A DNA stretch of 64,000 bases from Mycobacterium interjectum (GTDB lineage: Bacteria; Actinomycetota; Actinomycetes; Mycobacteriales; Mycobacteriaceae), in the NCBI GenBank assembly GCA_002102225.1, contig LQPB01000090.1, positions 1 to 64,000 of the forward strand. Direction: 5' to 3'. Both the position numbers and the translations under genes were made by a program. The notes beneath the pieces are model-generated. The model did no database searches. It had not been told where the DNA came from and was given only the letters and a program-made list of their open reading frames with translations. The first letter of the stretch is position 1; each line of letters begins with the position of its first letter. Below are positions 43,032 to 51,430 of the stretch, piece by piece.

Positions 43032-43775
43032 TCACAGTGAACGCTCCAAGAGGAGCTCGCCGTCTGCGACGGAAATCACTTGCACAGAAGCGATTTGATC
43101 TACACGTGTTGAAGTACTGCCGGCGGGCACCGCCGTGTGGCCCGGATTCGCCACCCAGGTCGCCAACCGCGTGTGGCTGCCATCGCGGCCGACCACCACC
43201 ATCGCCAGCGTGTCGTGATGGGCATTCAGCGCGGCCAGGCAGACGCAGTTCATCGAGATGGACGTTCCCCACCGCTGGCCGCTCAGGGATACCGTGGAGG
43301 CCAGCTTGTCCGTTCCGACCTGCGCCATCGGCCGAACCGACTCGTTCGCCTGCGGCGTCGGGACGCTTGTCGAGGATTGCCCGGCGACGCCGACGAACAC
43401 ACCGATCGCCAGGACCGCCGCGGCGACGGTTCCGGCCGCCCACGTCGCGATGCGCGACCGCCGGCGCCGCCACTCGACCTTGGCCAGCAGCGACGCCAGC
43501 AACTCATCGGTCGGCCGCGGTTCGGCGTCGCCGCCGTCCTGGCCGTCGATCCAGGTCAGCTCGTGGCGGCCCAGCTGCGACAGGAGGGCCGGCACGCCGT
43601 TGATCTCGCCAACGGCGCTGCGGCACAACGGGCAATAGCCCAGGTGTGCCTCGAACCCGCGCCGTTCGGCCGACGACAGCGATCCCAACACGTATGCGGC
43701 ATCCCACATCGCGTACTCGTCATGCCCGGGCAGCTCACCGACTGTCGGCGTGCCGGGCCGCCAAAGCGGCATCAT
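43032..43775 (-). CDS. RslA-type zinc anti-sigma factor without partner sigma (orphan)
   Basis: A 247-residue paralog of RslA. The N-terminal zinc-binding anti-sigma domain contains HLGYCPLCR (HxxxCxxC), a single membrane helix covers about 108-130 (ATWAAGTVAAAVLAIGVFVG), and the extracytoplasmic domain shares long segments with RslA (NAHHDTLAMVVVGRDGS). No sigma gene precedes it. A SigL-type promoter lies about 165 bases upstream across gene-free DNA, as if a sigL copy had been lost. The ATG at 43775 has a ggggag ribosome site. It probably still binds SigL from the intact locus. Confidence 0.9.
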   Translation of the reverse strand: MMPLWRPGTPTVGELPGHDEYAMWDAAYVLGSLSSAERRGFEAHLGYCPLCRSAVGEINGVPALLSQLGRHELTWIDGQDGGDAEPRPTDELLASLLAKVEWRRRRSRIATWAAGTVAAAVLAIGVFVGVAGQSSTSVPTPQANESVRPMAQVGTDKLASTVSLSGQRWGTSISMNCVCLAALNAHHDTLAMVVVGRDGSHTRLATWVANPGHTAVPAGSTSTRVDQIASVQVISVADGELLLERSL

Positions 43776-43939
43776 CGATAGCTCCCCATTTCGTGGGATA
43801 TTGTGGTATTCAAGCCATTTCAGGGATTTCGGAAAATTCTTCAGCCGGCCCGACCGGCTGGGGGTCCATGCGTCGCCGCATCGGCGGTCAGTCGCCGGAC
43901 TGGAACTCCGACTTTCGCGCGGTCGAGGCCCGTACTGAT

Positions 43940-43967
43940 GAAACGAGCGACGCGCCCGTTCGGTTCA
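43940..43967 (-). promoter_or_regulatory. SigL-type promoter before the orphan anti-sigma gene
   Basis: TGAACC (43967-43962), 16 bases and CGTTTC (43945-43940) on the minus strand. The same -10 variant CGTTTC occurs before sigL. Between it and the anti-sigma gene are about 160 bases without a gene; a sigL copy would be expected there. Confidence 0.75.
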
Positions 43968-43980
43968 TTCAGGGGCGTCG

Positions 43981-45321
43981 TCAGACGCCGCCCAGCCAGC
44001 TGTGGAATCGACGATCCGGGTCGTAGGCCGAGCGCACCCGGTCGAGTCGTGCCATGTTCTGCTCGGCAATGAATCGCGACGGACGCCGGCACAGATTCTC
44101 GTCGGCGAGCGAGCTGCCGGTGGCCAGGTGTGACATCGCCGCCATGTTGGACGCGGCCCAGTCGCGGTACCGGTCGTCGTCGGCCGGATCCCTCCAGATG
44201 GTGTACAGCGCCAGGTAGACCTCGTCTTCGACGCCGTACACCATGTCCGCGCGGGCCGGGTCGGTCTTCCAGCCCGTGAAGATGAAGTGCGAGGGGTGCG
44301 GCGGCATGGTCTCGATGATCTTGCGGATGCCCGGCAAAAGCGCTTCCGCGGAGGCCGACGTGAACATGTTGTCGGCGATGTACCGGTGGCCCTTCGGGTA
44401 GCTGGTCATCACGGCGGTGTACCAATTGGCCAGCGTCGCCGGTGCGTACGGGAGGCTGACGATCGCCTTATCGATCACCGGGCAAGTCCCCAGCGGGGCA
44501 AGGGCTTTCATCGCCTCCTCCTCCGAATCGGCGAATACCGGCGAGGCGATCGTGATGCCGGGCTGGTCCAGCCCGGCACCGGGAAAGCTGCGCCCGGTGT
44601 GGATCTGCAATTCGACCCGGTCGTCGATCTCGGGAATGAGGGAGCGCCCCCAGGCGAACACCTCGTCGGCGACCTCGATCGGATACATGTACAGGCAGGT
44701 GCCCCAGACCGCGGGCCGGGGGTGAACCCGCAGTGTGAACGAGGTGACCACGCCGAAGAAGCCGGGTCCGGCCCCCCGCGCCGCCCAGTACAGGTCCGGA
44801 TGGTTTTCGGGGTCGCAGTGGATCAGTTCGCCGTCGGCGGTGACGACCTCCAGCCCGAGCACGCTCTCGCAGGCCGGCCCGAGCACCGGGCTGTTCCAGC
44901 CGTATCCGCCCTGCAGCAGATAGCCACCGAGGCGGATGCCCTCGCAGTGGCCGGCGGGGAAAAACAGCCCTTGCGCGTCCAGTTCGGTCGCGAACTCGCT
45001 GGCGACCTTGCCCGGGCCGACTTGCGCGGTCATCCGGTCCGGTTCGACGGCGCAGTGGTCCAGGCGGCTGACGTCGAGCAGCAGCCCGCCGTCGCGCAGG
45101 TGGCTGGCCGTCCAGCTGTGACCGCCCGAACGAATGCCGACCTGATATCCGTTGGCCCGCGCATAGCGGATCGCCGCGACCACGTCGTCGGTGTCGTGCG
45201 CCTGCACGATGATGTCGGGAAAGCGTTGCGGCACGAGACCGTTCCACACCGTCTCCCGGCGTGCCCGTTCGTAACCGTCCGCGCCACGGGGGAAGGCCTT
45301 TGCGGTGGAAAGTAAAGTCAT
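43981..45321 (-). CDS. BBE-like FAD-linked oxidase
   Basis: A 446-residue PCMH-type flavoprotein of the berberine-bridge-enzyme group. SGGHSW near residue 65 carries the His for covalent FAD, and GHCEGIRLGGYLLQGGYGWN near residue 125 has a Cys in the position of the second covalent link, so bicovalent flavin is likely. The C-terminal substrate domain ends RFIAEQNMARLDRVRSAYDP. Enzymes of this group oxidise C-N or C-O bonds or sugars. The ATG overlaps the FMO stop (ATGA), and the pair shares a SigL-type promoter. Confidence 0.88.
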   Translation of the reverse strand: MTLLSTAKAFPRGADGYERARRETVWNGLVPQRFPDIIVQAHDTDDVVAAIRYARANGYQVGIRSGGHSWTASHLRDGGLLLDVSRLDHCAVEPDRMTAQVGPGKVASEFATELDAQGLFFPAGHCEGIRLGGYLLQGGYGWNSPVLGPACESVLGLEVVTADGELIHCDPENHPDLYWAARGAGPGFFGVVTSFTLRVHPRPAVWGTCLYMYPIEVADEVFAWGRSLIPEIDDRVELQIHTGRSFPGAGLDQPGITIASPVFADSEEEAMKALAPLGTCPVIDKAIVSLPYAPATLANWYTAVMTSYPKGHRYIADNMFTSASAEALLPGIRKIIETMPPHPSHFIFTGWKTDPARADMVYGVEDEVYLALYTIWRDPADDDRYRDWAASNMAAMSHLATGSSLADENLCRRPSRFIAEQNMARLDRVRSAYDPDRRFHSWLGGV

Positions 45322-46544
45322 TGCGCCCCTCTGGTTTTCTGGCCGGATGCCACCAGAGCCACCGGCACATCGGCACCCGGCTCGCGGGTGGAAGAACCGA
45401 TCCGCGTCAGGTAGGACGCGACGTCGGCGGCCAGTGGCGTCGAGTGCATGCGGATCGCCCGCAGCGGGCCGTTGGGCGGAATGCCGTACCCGATCGCGAA
45501 CATCCCGTCGCCGAGGTGCGAGGCAAAGCCGCCGCGGGGGTGGCCGTGCCCGTCCAGGACGCCAAGGTGCCCGACCAAGCCGTCGAGATCCGTGCCGAAC
45601 CCGGTCGCGGCGATGATCACCTGCGGCGCCACCGACGTGCCGTCGGCCAGGACCACGCCGGCGGCCGAGAGCGCCTCGACGGCGCCGACGACCTCGATGC
45701 GCCCGATCCGCACCTGGCCGACGAGCTCGTCGGCCAGCGTGGGGATGCGGCCCCGCGTCTCGACCGTCGCCTTCAATCCGAGCGTCGGCCGGTCGAAGCC
45801 GTAGGCCGACAGGTCACCGAACATCACCCGGTTCATCCGCGCGATCACCGGATCGACCACGCGCGCGGGAACTCGCGAAAACAGCTCGAGGAAGACATCT
45901 GAGGGAAACGGCCCGATGGCCCGCCGCACCAGGTGCGGCGGTGTGCGTACCGCGAGCCAGATCCGCCGCGCGCCGTCGTTGGCGAGCTGCACGGCGATGT
46001 CGGCGGCCGAATTGCCCGCGCCGACGACCAGCACGTCACGGCCGCGGTAGGGCCAGGCGTTGGTGAAGTCCCCGGAATGCACGATCTCGCCGGTGAAGCG
46101 GGCGAGCCCGGGCCAGGCCGGGATGGTGGGCGCGCCGTAGTTGCCCGTCGCGAGGACTATCGCCGGGGTTCGGATCGCACCGGTCGAGGTGTCGAGCCGC
46201 CAGGCGTCCCCGACCTGGTCGATCCGGTGGACCTCGCATCCGAGCCTGATCGCGATGTTCTGCCGCGCCACGTAGCGGTCGAAGTAGCGGACCATGTCCT
46301 CCTTGGTCGGCCAGCGGCCGGCGCTGAAGGGAATGCGTTGCCCGGGCAGGTGCGACAGGAACCCGGTGGTGTTGAGCCGGAAGTTGTCGTAGCGCGTGCG
46401 CCACGCCATCGCGGGGGCCGTGGCGCGGTCGACGACCAGCGCTTTGATGCCGTGCCGATGGTCGAGCTGACGCGCGACGGCCAGGCCGGCGGGCCCCGCG
46501 CCGATGACAACGGTGTCCGGCCGCTGCCGGGTCTGTGTCGTCAT
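45318..46544 (-). CDS. Flavin-containing monooxygenase (class B, YUC/BVMO-like)
   Basis: A 408-residue class B flavin monooxygenase. FAD motif VVIGAGPAGLAVARQL, the family fingerprint FTGEIVHSGDF, NADPH motif VLVVGAGNSAADIAVQLAND and ATGFGTDLDGL near the end. It could N- or S-oxygenate or do Baeyer-Villiger chemistry. The ATG at 46544 (MTTQTRQRPDTVVIG) lies 55 bases downstream of a SigL-type promoter. Upstream in-frame codons would start before that promoter. Coupled with the BBE-like oxidase gene. Confidence 0.88.
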   Translation of the reverse strand: MTTQTRQRPDTVVIGAGPAGLAVARQLDHRHGIKALVVDRATAPAMAWRTRYDNFRLNTTGFLSHLPGQRIPFSAGRWPTKEDMVRYFDRYVARQNIAIRLGCEVHRIDQVGDAWRLDTSTGAIRTPAIVLATGNYGAPTIPAWPGLARFTGEIVHSGDFTNAWPYRGRDVLVVGAGNSAADIAVQLANDGARRIWLAVRTPPHLVRRAIGPFPSDVFLELFSRVPARVVDPVIARMNRVMFGDLSAYGFDRPTLGLKATVETRGRIPTLADELVGQVRIGRIEVVGAVEALSAAGVVLADGTSVAPQVIIAATGFGTDLDGLVGHLGVLDGHGHPRGGFASHLGDGMFAIGYGIPPNGPLRAIRMHSTPLAADVASYLTRIGSSTREPGADVPVALVASGQKTRGAQ

Positions 46545-46598
46545 CCGCGATCTCCCGTCGTGCGTTTTGGGTGCCGGGGACCTCGGGCCCCCAGAACT

Positions 46599-46626
46599 AA
46601 CACGGTGCGGAATCGCTGGTGGTTCA
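46599..46626 (-). promoter_or_regulatory. SigL-type promoter before FMO-BBE
   Basis: TGAACC (46626-46621), a 16-base spacer and CGTGTT (46604-46599) on the minus strand, the closest of the five to the published consensus. It lies in the divergent gap with mmsA. Confidence 0.82.
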
Positions 46627-46703
46627 GCCGGGCGGAGCGGGGCGGCCGCCGCGCGGACGGTGGCGCCGCACGTCACCTTGCGGACGCGGGGCCACACTTA
46701 CTA

Positions 46704-46719
46704 GGATATGCAAGTATCC
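46704..46719. promoter_or_regulatory. Dyad upstream of mmsA
   Basis: GGATA-tgcaag-TATCC forms a short inverted repeat 33 bases before the mmsA start. Its size suits a small repressor operator, but the regulator is not in this window. Confidence 0.35.
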
Positions 46720-46751
46720 GCTTCAATGCGTCAACGACACCCGAGGGCCCC

Positions 46752-48272
46752 ATGACCACACAGATTCCGCACTTCATCGACGGGAAGCGCACCGCCGGCC
46801 AGTCCGCCCGCACCGCCGACGTCTTCAACCCCAGCACCGGCGAGGTGCAGGCGAAGGTGCCGATGGCCGGCAAGGCCGACGTCGATGCGGCGGTGGCCTC
46901 GGCCGTTGAGGCACAAAAGGATTGGGCCGCATGGAATCCGCAGCGCCGCGCGCGGGTGATGATGCGCTTCATCGAGCTGGTCAACAAGAACACCGACGAG
47001 CTGGCCGAGCTGCTGTCCCTCGAGCACGGCAAGACGGTGGCCGACTCGCGCGGCGACATCCAGCGCGGCATCGAGGTGATCGAGTTCGCCATCGGGATCC
47101 CGCACCTGCTCAAGGGCGAATACAGTGAGGGCGCCGGGCCGGGTATCGACGTCTATTCGCTGCGCCAGCCGCTGGGCGTGGTCGCCGGCATCACGCCGTT
47201 CAACTTCCCGGCGATGATCCCGCTGTGGAAAGCCGGGCCGGCCCTGGCGTGCGGAAATGCCTTCGTGCTCAAGCCCAGCGAGCGCGACCCCTCGGTCCCG
47301 GTGCGGCTGGCCGAGCTGTTCTTGGAGGCGGGCCTGCCGCCGGGCGTCTTCCAGGTCGTGCACGGCGACAAGGAGGCCGTCGACGCCATCCTGCACCACC
47401 CCGACATCAAGGCCGTGGGTTTCGTCGGCAGCTCCGACATCGCGCACTACATCTACTCCACGGCCGCGGCCACCGACAAGCGGTCGCAGTGCTTCGGCGG
47501 CGCCAAGAACCACATGATCGTGATGCCCGACGCCGACCTCGACCAGGCCGTCGACGCGCTGATCGGCGCCGGGTACGGCAGCGCCGGCGAGCGCTGCATG
47601 GCGATCAGCGTGGCGGTGCCGGTCGGCGAGCAGACCGCGGACCGGTTGCGCGCCAGGCTGATCGAGCGGATCAACAACCTGCGCGTCGGCCACAGCCTCG
47701 ACCCCAAGGCCGACTACGGCCCGCTGGTCACCGAGGCCGCGCTGGCGCGGGTGCGCGACTACATCGGCCAGGGCGTCGAGGCGGGCGCCGAACTGGTCAT
47801 TGACGGGCGCGAGCGGACCAGTGACGACCTGACCTTCGGTGACGCCAACCTCGAGGGCGGCTTCTTCATCGGCCCCACCCTGTTCGACCACGTCACCCCC
47901 GACATGTCGATCTACACCGACGAGATCTTCGGGCCGGTGCTGTGCATCGTGCGCGCCCACGACTACGAAGAGGCGCTGCGGCTGCCCTCGGAGCACGAGT
48001 ACGGCAACGGTGTGGCGGTGTTCACCCGCGACGGCGACACCGCCCGCGACTTCGTGTCCCGGGTGCAGGTGGGCATGGTGGGTGTCAACGTGCCGATCCC
48101 GGTGCCGGTGGCCTACCACACCTTCGGCGGCTGGAAGCGCTCCGGCTTCGGCGACCTCAACCAGCACGGCCCGGCGTCGATCCAGTTCTACACCAAGGTC
48201 AAGACGGTCACGTCGCGGTGGCCGTCCGGCATCAAGGACGGCGCCGAATTCGTCATCCCGACAATGAATTAG
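46752..48272 (+). CDS. mmsA: Methylmalonate-semialdehyde dehydrogenase (CoA-acylating)
   Basis: The last step of valine catabolism, converting methylmalonate semialdehyde to propionyl-CoA. A 506-residue ALDH-fold protein beginning MTTQIPHFIDGKRTAGQSAR. Cofactor/active-site region GITPFNFPAMIPLWKAGPAL, and the catalytic Cys lies in GSAGERCMAISVAV. The order mmsA-fadE9-mmsB matches Rv0753c-Rv0751c. Divergent from the FMO-BBE pair. Confidence 0.95.
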   Translation: MTTQIPHFIDGKRTAGQSARTADVFNPSTGEVQAKVPMAGKADVDAAVASAVEAQKDWAAWNPQRRARVMMRFIELVNKNTDELAELLSLEHGKTVADSRGDIQRGIEVIEFAIGIPHLLKGEYSEGAGPGIDVYSLRQPLGVVAGITPFNFPAMIPLWKAGPALACGNAFVLKPSERDPSVPVRLAELFLEAGLPPGVFQVVHGDKEAVDAILHHPDIKAVGFVGSSDIAHYIYSTAAATDKRSQCFGGAKNHMIVMPDADLDQAVDALIGAGYGSAGERCMAISVAVPVGEQTADRLRARLIERINNLRVGHSLDPKADYGPLVTEAALARVRDYIGQGVEAGAELVIDGRERTSDDLTFGDANLEGGFFIGPTLFDHVTPDMSIYTDEIFGPVLCIVRAHDYEEALRLPSEHEYGNGVAVFTRDGDTARDFVSRVQVGMVGVNVPIPVPVAYHTFGGWKRSGFGDLNQHGPASIQFYTKVKTVTSRWPSGIKDGAEFVIPTMN

Positions 48273-48276
48273 GGCC

Positions 48277-49437
48277 ATGTTCACCCTGAACGACGACGAG
48301 CGGGTCATCACGGAGACGGCGGCCGCGTTCGCCGCCAAGCGGATCGCCCCGAACACCCTGGAATGGGATGTCACCAAGCACTTCCCGACCGACGTGCTGC
48401 GCGAGTCCGCCGAGTTGGGTATGGCCGCGATCTACTGCCGCGAGGACGTCGGCGGCAGCGGGCTGCGCCGGCTCGACGGGGTCCGCATCTTCGAGCAGCT
48501 GGCCATCGCCTGCCCGACGGTGGCGGCGTTCCTGTCCATCCACAACATGTGCGCGTGGATGATCGACAGCTTCGGCACCGACGAGCAGCGCAAGTTCTGG
48601 GTGCCGCGGCTTGCCTCGATGGACGTCATCGCCAGCTACTGCCTCACCGAGCCGGGGGCCGGCTCGGACGCCGCCGCGTTGAGCACCCGCGCGGTCAAGC
48701 AGGGTGGCGACTACGTGCTCGACGGCGTCAAGCAGTTCATCTCCGGCGCCGGGGCCTCGGACGTCTACGTGGTGATGGCCAGGACCGGCGGCGAGGGGCC
48801 GCGCGGCATCTCCGCGTTCGTCGTCGAAAAGGGCGCCGACGGGCTGAGTTTCGGGGCGCTCGAGGAGAAGATGGGCTGGCACGCCCAGCCCACCGCGCAG
48901 GTCATCCTGGAGGGCGTGCGGGTGCCCGCCGACGCCATGCTGGGCGGCGCGGACGGCGAGGGCGCCGGCTTCGGCATCGCGATGAACGGCCTCAACGGCG
49001 GCCGGCTCAACATCGCGGCGTGCTCGCTCGGCGGCGCGCAGTCCGCCTTCGACAAGGCGGGCGCCTACGTGCGCGAGCGGCAGGCCTTCGGCTCTCCCCT
49101 GCTCGACGAGCCGACCATCCGGTTCGCCCTGGCCGACATGGCCACCGGGCTCGAGACATCGCGGATGATGTTGTGGCGCGCCGCGAATGCGCTGGACACC
49201 GACGACCCCGACAAGGTCGAGCTGTGCGCGATGGCCAAGCGCTACGTCACCGACACCTGTTTCGAGGTCGCGGACAAGGCGCTGCAATTGCACGGCGGCT
49301 ACGGCTATCTGCGCGAGTACGGTCTGGAAAAGATCGTCCGCGACCTGCGGGTGCATCGAATCCTGGAAGGCACCAACGAAATCATGCGGGTGGTCATCGG
49401 CCGGGCCGAGGCCGGCCGCGTGCGGGCGAGCGCCTAG
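48277..49437 (+). CDS. fadE9: Acyl-CoA dehydrogenase (isobutyryl-CoA dehydrogenase-like)
   Basis: A 386-residue flavoprotein. YCLTEPGAGSDAAALSTRAV is the flavin/substrate signature, and QLHGGYGYLREYGLEKIVRD the C-terminal signature. The catalytic Glu is expected in ILEGTNEIMRVVI. Its position between mmsA and mmsB supports isobutyryl-CoA as substrate in valine breakdown. ATG 48277 starts 4 bases after the mmsA stop. Confidence 0.93.
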   Translation: MFTLNDDERVITETAAAFAAKRIAPNTLEWDVTKHFPTDVLRESAELGMAAIYCREDVGGSGLRRLDGVRIFEQLAIACPTVAAFLSIHNMCAWMIDSFGTDEQRKFWVPRLASMDVIASYCLTEPGAGSDAAALSTRAVKQGGDYVLDGVKQFISGAGASDVYVVMARTGGEGPRGISAFVVEKGADGLSFGALEEKMGWHAQPTAQVILEGVRVPADAMLGGADGEGAGFGIAMNGLNGGRLNIAACSLGGAQSAFDKAGAYVRERQAFGSPLLDEPTIRFALADMATGLETSRMMLWRAANALDTDDPDKVELCAMAKRYVTDTCFEVADKALQLHGGYGYLREYGLEKIVRDLRVHRILEGTNEIMRVVIGRAEAGRVRASA

Positions 49438-49446
49438 GAGGCTCAG

Positions 49447-50328
49447 TTGACGGCAATCGCGTTCCTGGGATTGGGCAACATGGGCGGGCCCATGTCGGCC
49501 AATCTCGTTGCCGCCGGCCACGGCGTTCGCGGGTATGACCCGGTACCCGCGGCCGCTGCCGCCGCGACCGCCGGCGGCGTCACGGTTTTCGACAGCGCCG
49601 CCGACGCGGTGGCCGAGGCCGATGTCGTCATCACCATGCTGCCCAACGGCGACATCGTCAAACGCTGTTACGCCGAGATACTGCCCGCCGCGCGGGACGG
49701 CGCGCTGTTCATCGACAGCTCGACGATCTCGGTCAACGACGCCCGCGAGGTGCACGCGCTGGCCCAGCAGCACGGGGTCGCACAGCTGGACGCACCGGTT
49801 TCGGGCGGCGTGAAGGGCGCCGTCGCCGGGACGCTCGCGTTCATGGTGGGCGGTGACGAGTCGGCGCTGCAGCGCGCCCGCCCCGTCCTGGAACCCATGG
49901 CGGGCAAGATCATTCACTGCGGCGCCGCCGGGGCGGGCCAGGCGGCCAAGGTATGCAACAACATGGTGCTGGCGGTAGAGCAGATCGCTGTCGGCGAGGC
50001 CTTCGTGCTCGCCGAGAAGCTGGGCCTGTCGGCGCAGTCCCTGTTCGACGTCATCACCGGCGCGACCGGGAATTGCTGGGCGGTGCACACCAACTGCCCG
50101 GTTCCCGGCCCGGTTCCGACGTCACCGGCCAACAACGGCTTCAAGCCGGGCTTCGCGGCCGCGCTGATGAACAAGGACCTCGGCCTGGCGATGGACGCGG
50201 TGACCTCCACCGGCTCGGCGGCGCCGCTGGGCACCCACGCCGCGGAGATCTACGCCAAGTTCGCCGCCTCCCACGCGGACCAGGACTTCAGCGCGGTGAT
50301 CGAGGCCCTGCGCGACGGCACCGCCTGA
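49447..50328 (+). CDS. mmsB: 3-hydroxyisobutyrate dehydrogenase
   Basis: A 293-residue beta-hydroxyacid dehydrogenase that oxidises 3-hydroxyisobutyrate to methylmalonate semialdehyde. It has the N-terminal cofactor motif FLGLGNMGGPMSANLVAAGH, the substrate loop DAPVSGGVKGAVAGTLAFMV and the catalytic Lys in GAGQAAKVCNNM. The TTG at 49447 is supported by a taggagg ribosome site 6 bases upstream. Last gene of the valine operon, convergent with the Rv0738-like gene. Confidence 0.95.
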   Translation: MTAIAFLGLGNMGGPMSANLVAAGHGVRGYDPVPAAAAAATAGGVTVFDSAADAVAEADVVITMLPNGDIVKRCYAEILPAARDGALFIDSSTISVNDAREVHALAQQHGVAQLDAPVSGGVKGAVAGTLAFMVGGDESALQRARPVLEPMAGKIIHCGAAGAGQAAKVCNNMVLAVEQIAVGEAFVLAEKLGLSAQSLFDVITGATGNCWAVHTNCPVPGPVPTSPANNGFKPGFAAALMNKDLGLAMDAVTSTGSAAPLGTHAAEIYAKFAASHADQDFSAVIEALRDGTA

Positions 50329-50338
50329 AGGGCTTGCC

Positions 50339-50887
50339 TCACTGCACCTTTCGCCCCAGGAACGCCGCCAGCTGATCGGCGGGCGCCCGCTCCGGCGAGC
50401 ATGACTGCTCGTGGCCGAAGGGCCGGCCCGGCCCGCGGAATTCGTTCCTGACAAACGCGCGCACGGCGACGAGCTGCTCGGCCGCCAGCTCCGGGTCGAG
50501 GTCGGTGGACTGGTTGGTGGCAAACGCCAGATCCCACGCGTGGGTCAGCACGTCGGAGGTGCGCATCCCGACGAAGACCTGTCCGGGCACTTCCCCGAAC
50601 GGGAGCTTGTACATCCCGGTCATCCCGTCCGGTCCGGCGAAGACGTTTTGCGCCGCCAGCGCGGAGGCCCGGTGGGCCGCGACGGCGTCCTCGGGCCGGG
50701 CCGACGGCTCGGTGGGGTTCGCCGCCCACAGCCCGACGCGCTCGTTGCCGCCGATGACGTGGTCGATCAGGTCTCCGATCGTCCACTCCGTGCAGGGCGT
50801 CGGCGCCCCGAGCTGGTCGGGGTTGACGCGGGCAAGGACGCCGGCGAACGCCTCCTGGGCGCGCTGGTGCGCGACTAATGGGTCCAC
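50339..50887 (-). CDS. TIGR03086-family mycothiol-dependent-type protein, Rv0738-like
   Basis: A 182-residue DinB/MDMPI-fold protein from the GTG at 50887 (VDPLVAHQRAQEAFAGVLAR). The family motif PTPCTEWTIGDLIDHVIGGN carries the first metal-ligand His, and later His residues occur in LTHAWDLA. A longer form from GTG 50929 would overlap the MarR gene by 17 bases; the shorter form equals the length I recall for Rv0738. Probably metal-binding; substrate unknown. Confidence 0.82.
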   Translation of the reverse strand: MDPLVAHQRAQEAFAGVLARVNPDQLGAPTPCTEWTIGDLIDHVIGGNERVGLWAANPTEPSARPEDAVAAHRASALAAQNVFAGPDGMTGMYKLPFGEVPGQVFVGMRTSDVLTHAWDLAFATNQSTDLDPELAAEQLVAVRAFVRNEFRGPGRPFGHEQSCSPERAPADQLAAFLGRKVQ

Positions 50888-50912
50888 GGTCCTGTCCTGC
50901 CTTTCTCTCGTC

Positions 50913-51422
50913 TCAGTCTGAGAAGTCACCCGCGTTGCGCCGCAAGGTTTCGATGGACGACACCAGCGCCTCCGATTCGGCGGAATCGATTCCGATGTCG
51001 GCGAACACCCGCTCGTTGAGCGTGACGGTAGCGTCCTCGACGATAGAACGGCCGAGATCGGTGATTTGCACCAGTGTCGTGCGCCCGTCGGTGGGGTGCG
51101 GCACCCGCTGGACCAGCCCGTCGGCCTCCAGCCGGCGGATGGCGTGGGTCACGCTGGTGACGTGCACCTGCAGGCGATCGGACGCCTTGGTGATCGGCAG
51201 CGCCCCGGTCCGGCTGAACGCCAGCAGCCGCAGCAACTCGAATCGGGAGAAACTCAAGTCGTAGGGCCGCAGCGCGTTCTCCACCCGCGCCAACAGTATC
51301 TGGTGCGCGCGCATCACCGAGGTGACCGCGACCATGCCCGGCGAGACGTCTCCCCACCCGGCGCGCTCCCAGTTGGCCCTCGCCGCGGCGATCGGATCCC
51401 GCTTGGAGCTTGATGCGGCCAC
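50913..51422 (-). CDS. MarR-family transcriptional regulator, Rv0737-like
   Basis: A 169-residue winged-helix regulator. LSFSRFELLRLLAFSR and HVTSVTHAIRRLEADGLVQR form the DNA-binding helix-turn-helix, and PHPTDGRTTLVQITDLGR the wing. The GTG at 51422 follows gaagggg closely; an earlier GTG at 51449 would overlap the aminotransferase end. In M. tuberculosis the equivalent gene directly follows rslA; here an aminotransferase and a scar gene lie between, which marks the insertion. Confidence 0.87.
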   Translation of the reverse strand: MAASSSKRDPIAAARANWERAGWGDVSPGMVAVTSVMRAHQILLARVENALRPYDLSFSRFELLRLLAFSRTGALPITKASDRLQVHVTSVTHAIRRLEADGLVQRVPHPTDGRTTLVQITDLGRSIVEDATVTLNERVFADIGIDSAESEALVSSIETLRRNAGDFSD

Positions 51423-51430
51423 GCCCCTTC

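Noticed and set aside
43776..43940. Possible remnant of the sigL coding sequence (a stretch reading RLTADAA in one frame, near SigL RLTGDA)
   Set aside because: The match is only a few residues and not supported on either side. Loss of sigL here is inferred from the promoter and gene order only.
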